A stretch of DNA of 64,000 nucleotides from Actinomyces sp. (lineage in GTDB: Bacteria; Actinomycetota; Actinomycetes; Actinomycetales; Actinomycetaceae): assembly GCA_022649165.1 (NCBI GenBank), contig JALCNR010000003.1, positions 124,001 to 188,000 of the forward strand, in the 5' to 3' direction. Every line of letters begins with the position of its first letter. Position 1 is the first letter of the stretch. Of the stretch, positions 52,689 through 62,252 are shown piece after piece. A model generated the notes under the pieces. That model worked only from the letters and a program-made list of their open reading frames with translations. It made no database searches and was not told the DNA's origin. The position numbers were made by a program, and so were the translations under genes.

Positions 52689-53317
52689 GACGACCTCTCC
52701 TTTCCGGGGCGCGCCCGCCCGCGCCTCAGGGGCAGGGCCACACCCGCGGCGCGCAGGTCCGCGTTGGAGCCGATCGCCAGCAGGATCCGCCGCTCCTGGT
52801 CCAGCACGGAGGAGCGGACGGCCTCCAGGCCGCCCTGGCGCTCGAGGTCGAGCACATGGAGGTAGATCGTGCCCGTGAGACGGTCCACCCGCACGACGAT
52901 CGTGCCCGGGACCAGCGAGGTCATCGCGGAGACGCCCGTGAGGTGCACGGGATCCGCGCTGCGCAGGTTGACGCGCACGATCGCGGAGCGGACCGGTCTG
53001 CCGGACAGCACCAGCCAGGAGACCTGCAGGCCCGCGCGGATGACATCGACGACGAAGCGCGCCAGCAGCACGGCGACGGCTCCAGGCCGGACATGCCATC
53101 GGGAGGAGCTGTGGGGCAGCGGGAACGCCCACTGGACGGCCAGGGAGGCCAAGATCCCGCCGAGCACCGTCACCCATGAGAGGTCTCCGAACACCATCAC
53201 CCACAGGAACGTCAGCCACACGGTGAGCCCGGGCGAGAGCCTCCCCCGGGCGCCCGGGCCCCGCGGCACCGAGTTGCCGCGCCACACCGGCACGGTCCGG
53301 GCCAGCGCCCTCCACAT
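52685..53317 (-). CDS. mnhE: Mrp Na+/H+ antiporter subunit E
   Basis: 210 residues. Membrane helices lie near 33-50, 52-72 and 80-102. The soluble part carries SAMTSLVPGTIVVRVD, the MnhE signature, and IYLHVLD. Its ATG at 53317 overlaps the mnhD stop by one base (TGATG). The first 30 residues are longer than usual. Confidence 0.92.
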   Translation of the reverse strand: MWRALARTVPVWRGNSVPRGPGARGRLSPGLTVWLTFLWVMVFGDLSWVTVLGGILASLAVQWAFPLPHSSSRWHVRPGAVAVLLARFVVDVIRAGLQVSWLVLSGRPVRSAIVRVNLRSADPVHLTGVSAMTSLVPGTIVVRVDRLTGTIYLHVLDLERQGGLEAVRSSVLDQERRILLAIGSNADLRAAGVALPLRRGRARPGKERSS

Positions 53318-55017
53318 CAGTGTCCGCCCCCTTCGGAGTCCGTGTCCGAGGTGCCGGTCCCGCGCCCGTCGTCGGGCAGCACCGACTCGATGTAGGGCGA
53401 GCGCATGATGAGGCTCTCGGCGGCCCGGTCGACATACCCCCAGATCGGGCCCGACAGGGCCGCCATCGCCACCTGCACGACGATGAGGACGCCGACCGTG
53501 GCCGTCATGAGCCGCGACGTTCCGAGGGCCTGCTGCTCGGCGCCGGTTCGGGAGGCCTCCGCCGCGCGCTCGGCCCGGTGGGCGGCGGGGGCTAGCACCT
53601 GCTCGGCGCGGGCGACCTGGCGCACCACGGCCGCCCTCGCCCTTGCCGAGGTGTCGGGGCCGGTCACGGGCTCCATCAGCACCGGGGACGGCTCCCCGGG
53701 CGCCTGCCAGAAGGCCTGGTGCCACCACTTGACGACCACGTAGAGCGTGAGGAAGGACGTGGCCAGGCCGCAGCCCAGCAGGATCCACGCCGCGGGCGTC
53801 CCCGCCTGCACCGAGGCCCGGGCGAGGCCGAGCTTCCCCACGAAGCCCGTGAGAGGGGGCATGCCCACCAGGTTCATGCCGGCGACGAAGAACATCATCG
53901 CCAGGACGGGGGCGGAGCGGACCAGCCCGGAGAGCCGGGACAGCGAGGTCGTCCCGGTGCGCCGCTCGATGAGGCCGGCGATGAGGAACAGGGACGTCTG
54001 GACGATGATGTGGTGAGCCGCGTAATAGATCGCGCCGGCCAGCCCCCACCGCGAGGACAGGGACAGGCCCCACACCATGAACCCGATGTGCGAGACCAGG
54101 GTGAAGGACAGCAGCCTCTTGATGTCGTCCTGGGCGACGGCGCCGACGATGCCGACGAGCATCGTGGCCGCCCCGACCGCGGCGAGGACCCCGTCCAGCC
54201 GTCCCCCGGGGAACAACAGGACCTCCAGCCGGATCAGCGCGTAGACCCCGACCTTCGTCATGAGGCCCGCGAACACGGCGGTCACCGGGGCCGGGGCCGT
54301 CGGGTAGGAGTCCGGCAGCCACGCCTGCAACGGCACCACGGCCGCCTTGATGCCGAAGGCCACCAGCAGGACGACGTTGATCACCAGGGCGACGCCCGGG
54401 TCGATCCCGGCCAGCCTCTCCGCCAGTTGCGCCATGTTCACCGTCCCGGTCGCCGCGTAGGTCAGCGCGATGCCCGCCAGGAACAGCGCCGAGGACAACA
54501 GGGAGACGACGACGTAGACGCTCCCGGCACGCACCCGCCCGCGCGTCCCGCCGATCGTGATGAGGACGAAGGAGGCGGCCAGGAGGATCTCGAACCCGAC
54601 GTAGAGGTTGAACAGGTCGCCGGTGAGGAAGGCGTCGGACACTCCGGCGGACAGGATGAGGAACGTCGGGAAGTAGACGCTGATCGGCGCCCCCGGGCTG
54701 TCGTCCGTCAGGTTCTGGACCAGCGAGTAGACGAGGACCGCCAGGGTGACGATCTGGCTGACGACCAGCATGAGCGCCGCCAGGCGGTCCGCCACCAGCG
54801 TCACGCCGATCGGGGCGGCCCAGGAGCCGACGTCCAGGACGACCGGCCCCCGGTCGGCTGCGAGCGCCAGCACCACGGAGACGGCCGTCGTCGCGGCCAG
54901 CACCGTCAGGGCGATGAGCTGCTGGAGCCGGGGACGGCGCCCGACCACGAGGGCGAGCCCCGCCCCGAGCAGCGGCAGCAGCACCGGGATGGGCAGCATC
55001 CATGCGACGTCGTTCAT
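53317..55017 (-). CDS. mnhD: Mrp Na+/H+ antiporter subunit D
   Basis: 566 residues, about fourteen membrane helices, homologous to complex I NuoN/NuoM. Proton-channel signature regions: GVSDAFLTGDLFNLYVGFEI, GIKAAVVPLQAWLPDSYPTAPAPVTA and AQDDIKRLLSFTLVSHIGFM. It has a longer C-terminal loop between the last helices (Ala/Arg-rich, about 460-510). Start ATG overlaps the mnhC stop. Confidence 0.94.
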   Translation of the reverse strand: MNDVAWMLPIPVLLPLLGAGLALVVGRRPRLQQLIALTVLAATTAVSVVLALAADRGPVVLDVGSWAAPIGVTLVADRLAALMLVVSQIVTLAVLVYSLVQNLTDDSPGAPISVYFPTFLILSAGVSDAFLTGDLFNLYVGFEILLAASFVLITIGGTRGRVRAGSVYVVVSLLSSALFLAGIALTYAATGTVNMAQLAERLAGIDPGVALVINVVLLVAFGIKAAVVPLQAWLPDSYPTAPAPVTAVFAGLMTKVGVYALIRLEVLLFPGGRLDGVLAAVGAATMLVGIVGAVAQDDIKRLLSFTLVSHIGFMVWGLSLSSRWGLAGAIYYAAHHIIVQTSLFLIAGLIERRTGTTSLSRLSGLVRSAPVLAMMFFVAGMNLVGMPPLTGFVGKLGLARASVQAGTPAAWILLGCGLATSFLTLYVVVKWWHQAFWQAPGEPSPVLMEPVTGPDTSARARAAVVRQVARAEQVLAPAAHRAERAAEASRTGAEQQALGTSRLMTATVGVLIVVQVAMAALSGPIWGYVDRAAESLIMRSPYIESVLPDDGRGTGTSDTDSEGGGH

Positions 55018-55550
55018 GCCCCGCCCCCGCTCACGCCCTGCTCGCCCGCCGCCGCGGGCTCCTGGGCGTCCGGCGCGTCGACGTCCAGCCCGTCCGCCCT
55101 GAGGTCCGCCTCCGTGTCCTCGGTGTCGTAGTCGATGCCGGCGTCCTCCGTGCCCGTGGCGGCCTCGTCGTCGGCCAGGGCAGCAGCCCGCTCGGCCCGC
55201 TGGGCCAGGACGCGGTCCTCGATGTCGTCGACCACCTCGTCATGGCCGGACAGCTTCCACGAGCGGTAGGCCAGCGCCAGCCCGAACGCCGTGGTCCCCA
55301 GGGACAGGACGATCGAGGTGAGCATCATCGCCTGCGGCAGCGGGTCCGCCATGGCCGCCGGGTCCTCCCCGCCCAGCAGCGGCGGGCGGCCGGCCGGCCC
55401 CCCGGAGGCGAGGATCAGCACGTTGATCCCGTGGGTCATCAGGCTCAGGCCGATGAAGATCCGCGTCAACGTGCGCTCCAGCAGCAGGTACACGCCGGCG
55501 CCCACCAGGACTCCGGCCACGATCAGCAAGGTGAGAGAGGGAACGGTCAT
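55014..55550 (-). CDS. mnhC: Mrp Na+/H+ antiporter subunit C with acidic tail
   Basis: 178 residues; MnhC is normally about 113. The NuoK-like core (three helices, LIVAGVLVGAGVYLLLERTLTRIFIGLSLM and TSIVLSLGTTAFGLALAYR) ends near residue 105. About 70 further residues are highly acidic (Asp/Glu/Ala) and look cytoplasmic and disordered. ATGA overlaps with both neighbours. Confidence 0.93.
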   Translation of the reverse strand: MTVPSLTLLIVAGVLVGAGVYLLLERTLTRIFIGLSLMTHGINVLILASGGPAGRPPLLGGEDPAAMADPLPQAMMLTSIVLSLGTTAFGLALAYRSWKLSGHDEVVDDIEDRVLAQRAERAAALADDEAATGTEDAGIDYDTEDTEADLRADGLDVDAPDAQEPAAAGEQGVSGGGA

Positions 55551-58500
55551 GACGGTCCCCCCTTCTCCTCGGGCCCGGACCGGGCCGGGCCGGGCGGGCC
55601 GTCCTGGACGAGGGCGGCGCCGCCCTCGCTGGCCCGGCCCCCGGAGAACGGGCGCCGACCGGGGGAGGCCGGCGTGGCGGACTGCCGATCGACCTCGGCG
55701 CCGACCGAGGTCACGAGGTCGAGGACCAGGCCGACGACCAGCACGTACACGCCGACGTCGAGGATCATGGCGGTCGTGAAGTGGAGTCCGCCCAGCGCGC
55801 CCAGATGGATGTCGACCGGGGTCGACTGCAGGACGGCGTTGCCGAACGCGAGGGGGGACAGGGCGCCCGCGCCGGCGATGAACAGGCCGAGCCCCATGAT
55901 CCGTCCGGGGGCGACCGGCATGGCCTCCGCCAGCTCGTGGCGGCCCCCGGCCAGGTAGCGCAGGACGAACGCGATGCCGGCCACGACGCCTCCGGCGAAG
56001 CCGCCCCCGGGGTTGTTGTGCCCGATGAGCAGGAGCCACAGGGACAGGACCAGCATCGTCGGGAAGAGGAGGCGGGTCGTCACCTCCAGCACCGTGGACC
56101 GGTCCTGGGGGCGCAGCGCCGCGACCGCGGGCAGGAACGCGCCCTCGTCCCCGCCCGCGGCCCCGGCCACCGGCCCGCCCCCGGCGCGGGAGCGCTTCTC
56201 CGGGCGGGGGCGGTGCCCGGCGGCGTAGACGAGGGAGGCGACACCCGTGGCGGTGACCAGCAGCACCGACAGCTCGCCGACCGTGTCCCAGGCGCGGATG
56301 TCGACCAGGATGACGTTGACGATGTTGCGGCCGTTGCCGAAGGAGAGCGCCTCGGTGGGCATGAGCTCCGACACCGGGGCGTCGACGCGCGCCGAGGACG
56401 CCGCGAGCCCGGCCGCGACCACGCCCGCGCCGACGGCGACCGCCAGCAGCAAGTGGCCCCACCGCGCGGAGGCCAGCGGCCGGTCCGAGAAGAACGGGGG
56501 GAGCTTGCGCAGGACGAGCACGAAGACGACGATGCTGACCGATTCGACGACCAGCTGGGTGAGCGCTAGGTCGGGGGCGCCTTGGGAGGCGTAGAGCAGG
56601 GCGACCCCCAGGCCGACGGCGCCCAGCGCGAAGGCGGCGCGCATCCGCCGCCGCGAGCGCGCCGTCAGCACGGCGGCGGCGACGATGAGGACGGCGATGC
56701 CCACCTGCGCGAACGAGTCCCAGGCGCGCACGGTCACCGAACGCGGGGGATCCGCGAGGGCTGCGATGCCTCCGGCGACGACCAGGGTGAGGAGGATGGT
56801 CGTCAGGTCCCAGGGCAGCGATCCCCGCTGCGACAGGCGCGTGACGCGGGTGGCGAGGATCTCGAGTTCGCGCAGGCTCCAGGAGAAGACGTCCGTGATG
56901 GCGACGGGCGGGGCGATCCTCGACTGGAGCGCGCGGAAACGGTCCGCCGCCGCGACCAGGGCCGCGCCTCCCAGGAGGATGAGGGCGGTGAGGGCGGCAG
57001 GCTCCCATCCGGACCACCACGCCAGGTGCGCGGCGCCCGGCAGCCCGTCCGCCCCGTGGAGCTCCATCACCGACTGCATCGGGGAGGGGGCCCAGCCGAG
57101 CAGCGCTCCCAGCGAGAGCACGACGATGGGCACGGTCATCAGCAGCGGCGTGGGAGCGGGGTGCTCGGTGGACCGTTCCGACGCGGTGGCGGGGCGGCAG
57201 GCCGGGTCGATGGGCCGAGTGCCGAAGGCCCCCCACCACACGCGCCACGAGTAGGCGACGGTGAGGACGCTGCCTGCGGCGATGACGAGGGCGAGCGCCG
57301 CGTCGAGGGTGCGGGCCCCCGCCGCGGTGGCCCACGCCGCCGCCCACGAGGCTTCCGAACCGTGGAGGAGGGCCGCCAGCAAGGCCTCCTTGCCCAGGTA
57401 CCCGGTGGTCAGCGGCACGCCGGCCATCGACAGCGCCGCCAGCCCCGCGGCGGCGGCCAGCACCGGCTTGCGGCGCCCCAGGCCGCTGAGACGGCGCAGG
57501 TCGCGTGTCCCCGTCGCCGACTCGACTGCGCCGATCGTGAGGAAGAGCGTGGACTTGAACAGGCTGTGGGCCACCAGCATCGTCAGGCCCGCCGCCATCG
57601 CGCCGGCGCTCCCCTGGCCGACGGCCGCCGAGATGAGCCCGAGCTGGGAGACCGTGCCGTAGGCCAGCACCAGCTTGAGGTCGTCCTGGCGCAGGGCCCT
57701 CCACCCGCCGACCAGGAGCGTCGCCAGCCCCAGGGCGACGATGAGCGGCGACCACACGGGAATCTGCGTGAAGCCGGGCGTCAGGCGCGCGATGAGGTAG
57801 ACGCCGGCCTTGACCATGGCCGCCGCGTGGAGGAAGGCGGACACCGGCGTGGGCGCCGCCATCGCGCCCGGCAGCCAGAAGTGGAAGGGGACCAGCGCCG
57901 ACTTCGAGAAGGCGCCGGCCGCCACCAGCACGGCCGCCACCGCGACCTGCGGGGAGGAGGCGTCCACCCGCCCGTCGGCGAGGGCGGGGACCAGCTCCGA
58001 CAGCCGGAAGGAGCCCCCGGGAGCCAGTCCCAGCATGACGAGGCCGGCGAACATCGCCAACGCCCCCGACGATGTCACCAGCAGGGCCTGGCGGGCGGCG
58101 GCACGAGCGGGGCGGCGTTCATGGTGATGGCCGATGAGGAGGAACGACAGCAGCGAGGTCGCCTCCCAGAACACGTAGACGCCGATCGTGTGATCGGAGG
58201 TGACGACCCCCAGCATCGCTCCGGCGAAACCCGTGAACACGGCGGCGAAACGCCCTAGCCCCGCCGACGTGGAGGAGAAGTAGCCGCCGGCGTAGACGAG
58301 GACCAGCGCTCCCACGCCGCCGACGATGAGGGTCATCAGCCACGACAGGGCGTCGAGGCGGAACCACAGGTCCATCTGCAGGCCGGGGATCCACGGGAGG
58401 TGCTCCACCGTGGACACGCCCGAGCGCACCGCCTCCGTGTGGACGAGCGCCCACACCGCCGACGAGGCCGGGACCAGCGCGAGGACCGGGAGCGCCCGGC

Positions 58501-58570
58501 GGCCCAGGCGGGCCACCAGCCACGGCGCCAGCATCGCTGCGCACAGGTGCGCGGCGAGCAGGGCGACCAT
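55547..58570 (-). CDS. mnhA: Mrp Na+/H+ antiporter subunit A fused to subunit B
   Basis: 1007 residues. The NuoL-like proton-conducting part spans about 1-640 (LIGHHHERRPAR; KSALVPFHFWLPGAMAAPTPVSAFLHAA; RQDDLKLVLAYGTVSQLG). It is followed by a DUF4040-like section (TQLVVESVSIVVFVLVLRKLP) and a C-terminal MnhB domain (LIGHNNPGGGFAGG). The A-B fusion is common in actinobacteria. First gene of the operon. The start is the ATG at 58570 with CCGGAGGTG upstream. All six subunits act as one complex, expelling Na+ and regulating pH. Confidence 0.94.
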   Translation of the reverse strand: MVALLAAHLCAAMLAPWLVARLGRRALPVLALVPASSAVWALVHTEAVRSGVSTVEHLPWIPGLQMDLWFRLDALSWLMTLIVGGVGALVLVYAGGYFSSTSAGLGRFAAVFTGFAGAMLGVVTSDHTIGVYVFWEATSLLSFLLIGHHHERRPARAAARQALLVTSSGALAMFAGLVMLGLAPGGSFRLSELVPALADGRVDASSPQVAVAAVLVAAGAFSKSALVPFHFWLPGAMAAPTPVSAFLHAAAMVKAGVYLIARLTPGFTQIPVWSPLIVALGLATLLVGGWRALRQDDLKLVLAYGTVSQLGLISAAVGQGSAGAMAAGLTMLVAHSLFKSTLFLTIGAVESATGTRDLRRLSGLGRRKPVLAAAAGLAALSMAGVPLTTGYLGKEALLAALLHGSEASWAAAWATAAGARTLDAALALVIAAGSVLTVAYSWRVWWGAFGTRPIDPACRPATASERSTEHPAPTPLLMTVPIVVLSLGALLGWAPSPMQSVMELHGADGLPGAAHLAWWSGWEPAALTALILLGGAALVAAADRFRALQSRIAPPVAITDVFSWSLRELEILATRVTRLSQRGSLPWDLTTILLTLVVAGGIAALADPPRSVTVRAWDSFAQVGIAVLIVAAAVLTARSRRRMRAAFALGAVGLGVALLYASQGAPDLALTQLVVESVSIVVFVLVLRKLPPFFSDRPLASARWGHLLLAVAVGAGVVAAGLAASSARVDAPVSELMPTEALSFGNGRNIVNVILVDIRAWDTVGELSVLLVTATGVASLVYAAGHRPRPEKRSRAGGGPVAGAAGGDEGAFLPAVAALRPQDRSTVLEVTTRLLFPTMLVLSLWLLLIGHNNPGGGFAGGVVAGIAFVLRYLAGGRHELAEAMPVAPGRIMGLGLFIAGAGALSPLAFGNAVLQSTPVDIHLGALGGLHFTTAMILDVGVYVLVVGLVLDLVTSVGAEVDRQSATPASPGRRPFSGGRASEGGAALVQDGPPGPARSGPEEKGGPS

Positions 58571-58717
58571 GGGCACCTCCGGATGTTGAGTTGGCACGTG
58601 ACGAGAGCAGGCGGCCGGACGACCGTTCTCAGGGTATCGGCACGACGGGCCTCGCGCCCGTCCACGTCCACCAGCCGCCCTGCCCCTTCGTCCCCGGGCG
58701 CCGTCCGGATCAGGGAC

Positions 58718-58723
58718 GATAAT
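58718..58723 (+). promoter_or_regulatory. -10 box of the Fe-S oxidoreductase gene
   Basis: GATAAT about 103 bases before ATG 58827; a leadered promoter divergent from the Mrp operon. Confidence 0.4.
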
Positions 58724-58782
58724 GGGGAGGGACCCGTCCCCGCCGGGGACGTCGTCGGATTCCCGCCCGCCGCTCCCCGCAC

Positions 58783-58812
58783 CAGCCGCAGCCACAGCCA
58801 CAGCCACAGCCA
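58783..58812 (+). repeat. Tandem hexamer repeat in a 5' leader
   Basis: Four to five copies of AGCCAC (one degenerate, AGCCGC) lie directly before the AAGGAG ribosome site of the gene at 58827. Copy-number change would alter leader length by multiples of six. Confidence 0.8.
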
Positions 58813-58826
58813 AGGAGATCCTCCCG

Positions 58827-61271
58827 ATGGCCTCACCCCTGCTCTCGACCGTGTCGTGGGCCGCCGCGATGATCGCGACGCTCTTCGGGCTGATCTCCTT
58901 CGGCCGGGGCATCGCGCATCTGTGGCGTCAGGTGGCGGGAGGCGCGCCCGCCCCGGGGCGGTGGCGTCCGGTGGGCCGGCGGCTGGGCGGGATGCTGACC
59001 GCCGTCCTGTCCCACCGGGAGTTCAAAGGGCGCCGGGCAGTCAAGATCGCCCACTGGTTCGTCATGATCTCCTTCCCGCTGCTGTTCCTCACCCTCGTCA
59101 CGGGATACGCGCAGCTGCGGAACCAGACCTGGTCCCTGCCCCTCATCGGCCATCTCGCCGCGTGGGAGTGGCTGACGGAGCTGTTCGCCTGGGGAGGGCT
59201 CATCGGCATCCTCCTGCTCATGGCGATCCGCACGCGAGCGGGGGCGGGAGCCCCCGGGGAGGCCGCCCTCAGCGGCGACGGACACGACGCGGAGGCCGCC
59301 CCGCCCTCGACGGCCACCGGGGGCGCCGCGGACGGCGGTCACTCCCCCCGTGATGGGTCGCCCCGGGGGATGGCCTCTCGGTTCCTGGGATCCACCCGAT
59401 GGCAGGCGCGTTTCGTCGAGTGGGTGATCCTGCTCGTGTGCCTGTGCGTCGTCGTGCTGCGCGGGCTGGAGAACGCGTTGTACGCCGCCCCCCCGGACGC
59501 GGCTCTGGCGTCCCTGGCCACGCCCTGGCACTTCCCGACGACGGCGTGGATCGGCGCCCTGGTGCGCGCTGGCGGCGCGAGCCCCCAGACGGTGGCCGAC
59601 CTCATCGTCGTCGTGTCGGCCGTCAAGATCTGCGTGTCGATGGCGTGGATGATGGTCGTGGGCGTCCAGACCACGATGGGGGTGGCGTGGCACCGCTTCC
59701 TCGCGGTGGTCAACCTGTACGCGCGACGCGAGCCCTCGGGCGCGAAGGCCCTGGGCCCGGCCGCCCCGATGCTGGTGGGGGGCGAGCCGGTCACCGACGT
59801 CGAGCAGATCCCCGACGACGCCGACCTGGGCGCGGGGACGGCCGCCGATCTCACGTGGAAGGACCGGCTGGACTTCTACTCGTGCACGGAGTGCGGGCGC
59901 TGCCAGGAGCTGTGCCCCGCGTGGAACACGCAGAAGCCCCTGTCCCCGAAATTGCTGGTCCTGGCGCTGCGGGACCACATGGACGCCGTCTCCGGCACCG
60001 AGGTCACCGAGGAGTCGGTGCCGGAGGACCTGGTGCCCGGAGACGGGTGCGTGCTCCTGGAGAAGGGACTGGACCCCGTGGCCCACACCGCCGACGTCCT
60101 GGGCGCGCTGGCCGCCTCGGGTGCGACCGGCCCCCAGGGCGCGCCGGTGGTGGCCGGCCCGCTGGTGCCCGATGTGGTGAGCGAGGAGGCGCTGTGGGAC
60201 TGCACGATGTGCGGCGCCTGCGTCGACCAGTGCCCCGTCGACATCGAGCACGTCGATCACATCCTGGACCTGCGGCGCCACCAGGTCCTCATGGAGGGCG
60301 CGTTCCCGCAGGAGCTCGGCCGCGCCTTCCGCGGCATGGAGACGAAGGGCAGCCCCTACAATCTGCCCGCCCGCAAGCGCCTGGACTGGGCGAAGGACCT
60401 CGACTTCGACGTCCCCGTCATCGGCGAGGACGTCGAGTCCGCCGCGGACGTCGACTACCTGTTCTGGGTCGGGTGCGCCGGCGCGTCCGATGACCGGGCG
60501 AAGAGGACCACGGCCGCCGTCGCGGAACTGCTCCACACGGCGGGCGTGACCTTCGCGGTCCTGGGGTCCGCCGAGTCCTGCACCGGCGATCCCGCCCGGC
60601 GGGCGGGCAACGAGGTCCTGTTCCAGATGCTGGCCTCCACCGCCATCGACACCCTCCACGAGGCGAAGGCCCAGAGGATCGTCGTCACCTGCGCCCACTG
60701 CTTCAACACGATCGCCGGTGAGTTCCCGCAGCTGGGAGGGCGCTTCGACGTCATCCACCACACGCAGCTGCTCAACCGCCTGGTCCGCGACGGCAGGCTC
60801 CGGCCCGTCGCCCCGCCCGCCCCCGACGAGGGCGCTCCCACCGTCACCTACCACGACCCCTGCTTCTTGGGCCGCCACAACCGCGTCTACGAGCCGCCCC
60901 GCGAGCTGCTCGGCGCACTGCCGGGCCTGGATCTCGTCGAGATGCCGCGCAACCGGGACCGGGCCATGTGCTGCGGGGCGGGCGGCGCCCGCGCCTGGAT
61001 GGAGGAGACCCGCGGCATCCGCATCGCCGACGCCCGCATGGCCGAGGCCGCCTCCACCGGCGCCCAGGTCGTGGCCACCGCCTGCCCGTTCTGCTCCCAG
61101 ATGCTGGGGTCCGCGACCGGCTCATCCGCCGGGGCCGGCGAAGGCTCAGGGACCGGCCGAGGCGGGGCGGGGGGCCTCCCGGAGGTCAAGGACGTCGCCC
61201 TGCTGCTGCTCGACGGCGTCCGGCGCGGCCAGGCCGCGCCCGGCTCCCCCGGCTCTACCGTCGGGAGCTGA
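58827..61271 (+). CDS. membrane-bound heterodisulfide-reductase-like Fe-S oxidoreductase
   Basis: 814 residues. The N-terminal ~330 residues hold five or six membrane helices (about 5-25, 73-98, 112-135, 195-215, 255-285) similar to a NarI/HdrE-type quinone-binding anchor. Two [4Fe-4S] motifs, CTECGRCQELCP and CTMCGACVDQCPVD, follow (about 353-480). The C-terminal part has two cysteine-rich CCG-type domains (VGCAGASDD...SCTGDPARR; HDPCFLGRHN...MCCGAGG). The layout resembles actinobacterial (Fe-S)-binding oxidoreductases linked to menaquinone; the donor is unknown. Strong AAGGAG ribosome site. Confidence 0.88.
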   Translation: MASPLLSTVSWAAAMIATLFGLISFGRGIAHLWRQVAGGAPAPGRWRPVGRRLGGMLTAVLSHREFKGRRAVKIAHWFVMISFPLLFLTLVTGYAQLRNQTWSLPLIGHLAAWEWLTELFAWGGLIGILLLMAIRTRAGAGAPGEAALSGDGHDAEAAPPSTATGGAADGGHSPRDGSPRGMASRFLGSTRWQARFVEWVILLVCLCVVVLRGLENALYAAPPDAALASLATPWHFPTTAWIGALVRAGGASPQTVADLIVVVSAVKICVSMAWMMVVGVQTTMGVAWHRFLAVVNLYARREPSGAKALGPAAPMLVGGEPVTDVEQIPDDADLGAGTAADLTWKDRLDFYSCTECGRCQELCPAWNTQKPLSPKLLVLALRDHMDAVSGTEVTEESVPEDLVPGDGCVLLEKGLDPVAHTADVLGALAASGATGPQGAPVVAGPLVPDVVSEEALWDCTMCGACVDQCPVDIEHVDHILDLRRHQVLMEGAFPQELGRAFRGMETKGSPYNLPARKRLDWAKDLDFDVPVIGEDVESAADVDYLFWVGCAGASDDRAKRTTAAVAELLHTAGVTFAVLGSAESCTGDPARRAGNEVLFQMLASTAIDTLHEAKAQRIVVTCAHCFNTIAGEFPQLGGRFDVIHHTQLLNRLVRDGRLRPVAPPAPDEGAPTVTYHDPCFLGRHNRVYEPPRELLGALPGLDLVEMPRNRDRAMCCGAGGARAWMEETRGIRIADARMAEAASTGAQVVATACPFCSQMLGSATGSSAGAGEGSGTGRGGAGGLPEVKDVALLLLDGVRRGQAAPGSPGSTVGS

Positions 61272-61295
61272 TCCCGTCGACTGGTCGGCCGATGG

Positions 61296-62117
61296 TCACC
61301 ATCCGGCGGAGCGGGTCCGCCGCAGGGCGTCCCGGGCCTCCAGCGCGGGTGCGAACCAGCGGTTCCACGCCGCCGCGCCCAGCAGCACGGACACGACGCC
61401 GACGACCACCGAGCCGACGCCCGCGACCAGCGTCGAGAACCCCGCCAGCACGAGCGCGACGGAGATGGCCACGACCACCGCCGCGGAGACCAATCCCGTG
61501 GCCAGACGGCTCTCCCGCGGAGCGGTGACCGTCAGGCCGGCCGCCAACGCCGCGGCGAAGGCAGACGCCTGGACGACGAAGGGGACCGCGCCCGCGGTGA
61601 CGGTGGCGACCAGCCCCTCCAGCATCCAGGCAGTCACCATGACCGAGAGGAACGAGACGGAACGGCGGCTCCCCATGAGCGCACGGACCGGGCCGCCTCC
61701 CATCCGGAGTCCCCGGCGCGCGAGCAGGAGGGCCGCGCCCAGCGTCACCGCCACGGCGCACAGCGGCCCGAACAGGGCCGTCGCCAAGCGCGCCAGGGCG
61801 GCCACGGCTGCGGGGGCTCCCAGGTCCGCGGCCGTCGTCACTCCGGCGAGGCTGAACGCCGGCGCCAGGTTCACGACCAGGATCCCGAGGACGGCCACGG
61901 CGCCGAGCACGACTCCCAGCGCAGCCGGCGCCACCCGGCCCTGGGGCAGGTGATGGCCGACATCCGCGCCGTCGCGATGCACCGACGCCGCCTCTCCGGA
62001 CCGGCCCTGCGGACCGGTGTGCGCGGAGCGCGCGCCGCCTCCTGGCGGGTCGTCCTCGAAGACCAGGGTGACCTCCGGGATGTCGGCATGATCGCTGTCA
62101 GTCGGTGGGGAGTCCAT
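61296..62117 (-). CDS. membrane protein of unknown function
   Basis: 273 residues. An acidic, Asp/Pro/Gly-rich N-terminal ~65 residues is followed by about six hydrophobic helices (starting AALGVVLGAVAVLGILVVN) and a short basic C-terminus. No family is recognised. The start is the ATG at 62117 (AAAGGAACG upstream). A 135-base gap separates it from the gene upstream on the same strand. Confidence 0.6.
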   Translation of the reverse strand: MDSPPTDSDHADIPEVTLVFEDDPPGGGARSAHTGPQGRSGEAASVHRDGADVGHHLPQGRVAPAALGVVLGAVAVLGILVVNLAPAFSLAGVTTAADLGAPAAVAALARLATALFGPLCAVAVTLGAALLLARRGLRMGGGPVRALMGSRRSVSFLSVMVTAWMLEGLVATVTAGAVPFVVQASAFAAALAAGLTVTAPRESRLATGLVSAAVVVAISVALVLAGFSTLVAGVGSVVVGVVSVLLGAAAWNRWFAPALEARDALRRTRSAGW

Positions 62118-62252
62118 CGTCCGTCGTTCCTTTCCTCTGTCCCCCTCAGCCAATCGCATGGACCTGAGTCCTTGCTGGGCATGGGCTGTGCCGGCCCACA
62201 GGATCAAGGCCCGGGCTTCCGCCCAGCGTGAAACGGGTGCGTCCGCCCCTCC

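Noticed and set aside
53719-55131. Open frame of 470 codons opposite mnhD/mnhC
   Set aside because: Shadow of the Mrp genes; composition rich in Arg, Gln, Asp and Gly as expected from reverse-reading GC-rich membrane-protein codons.
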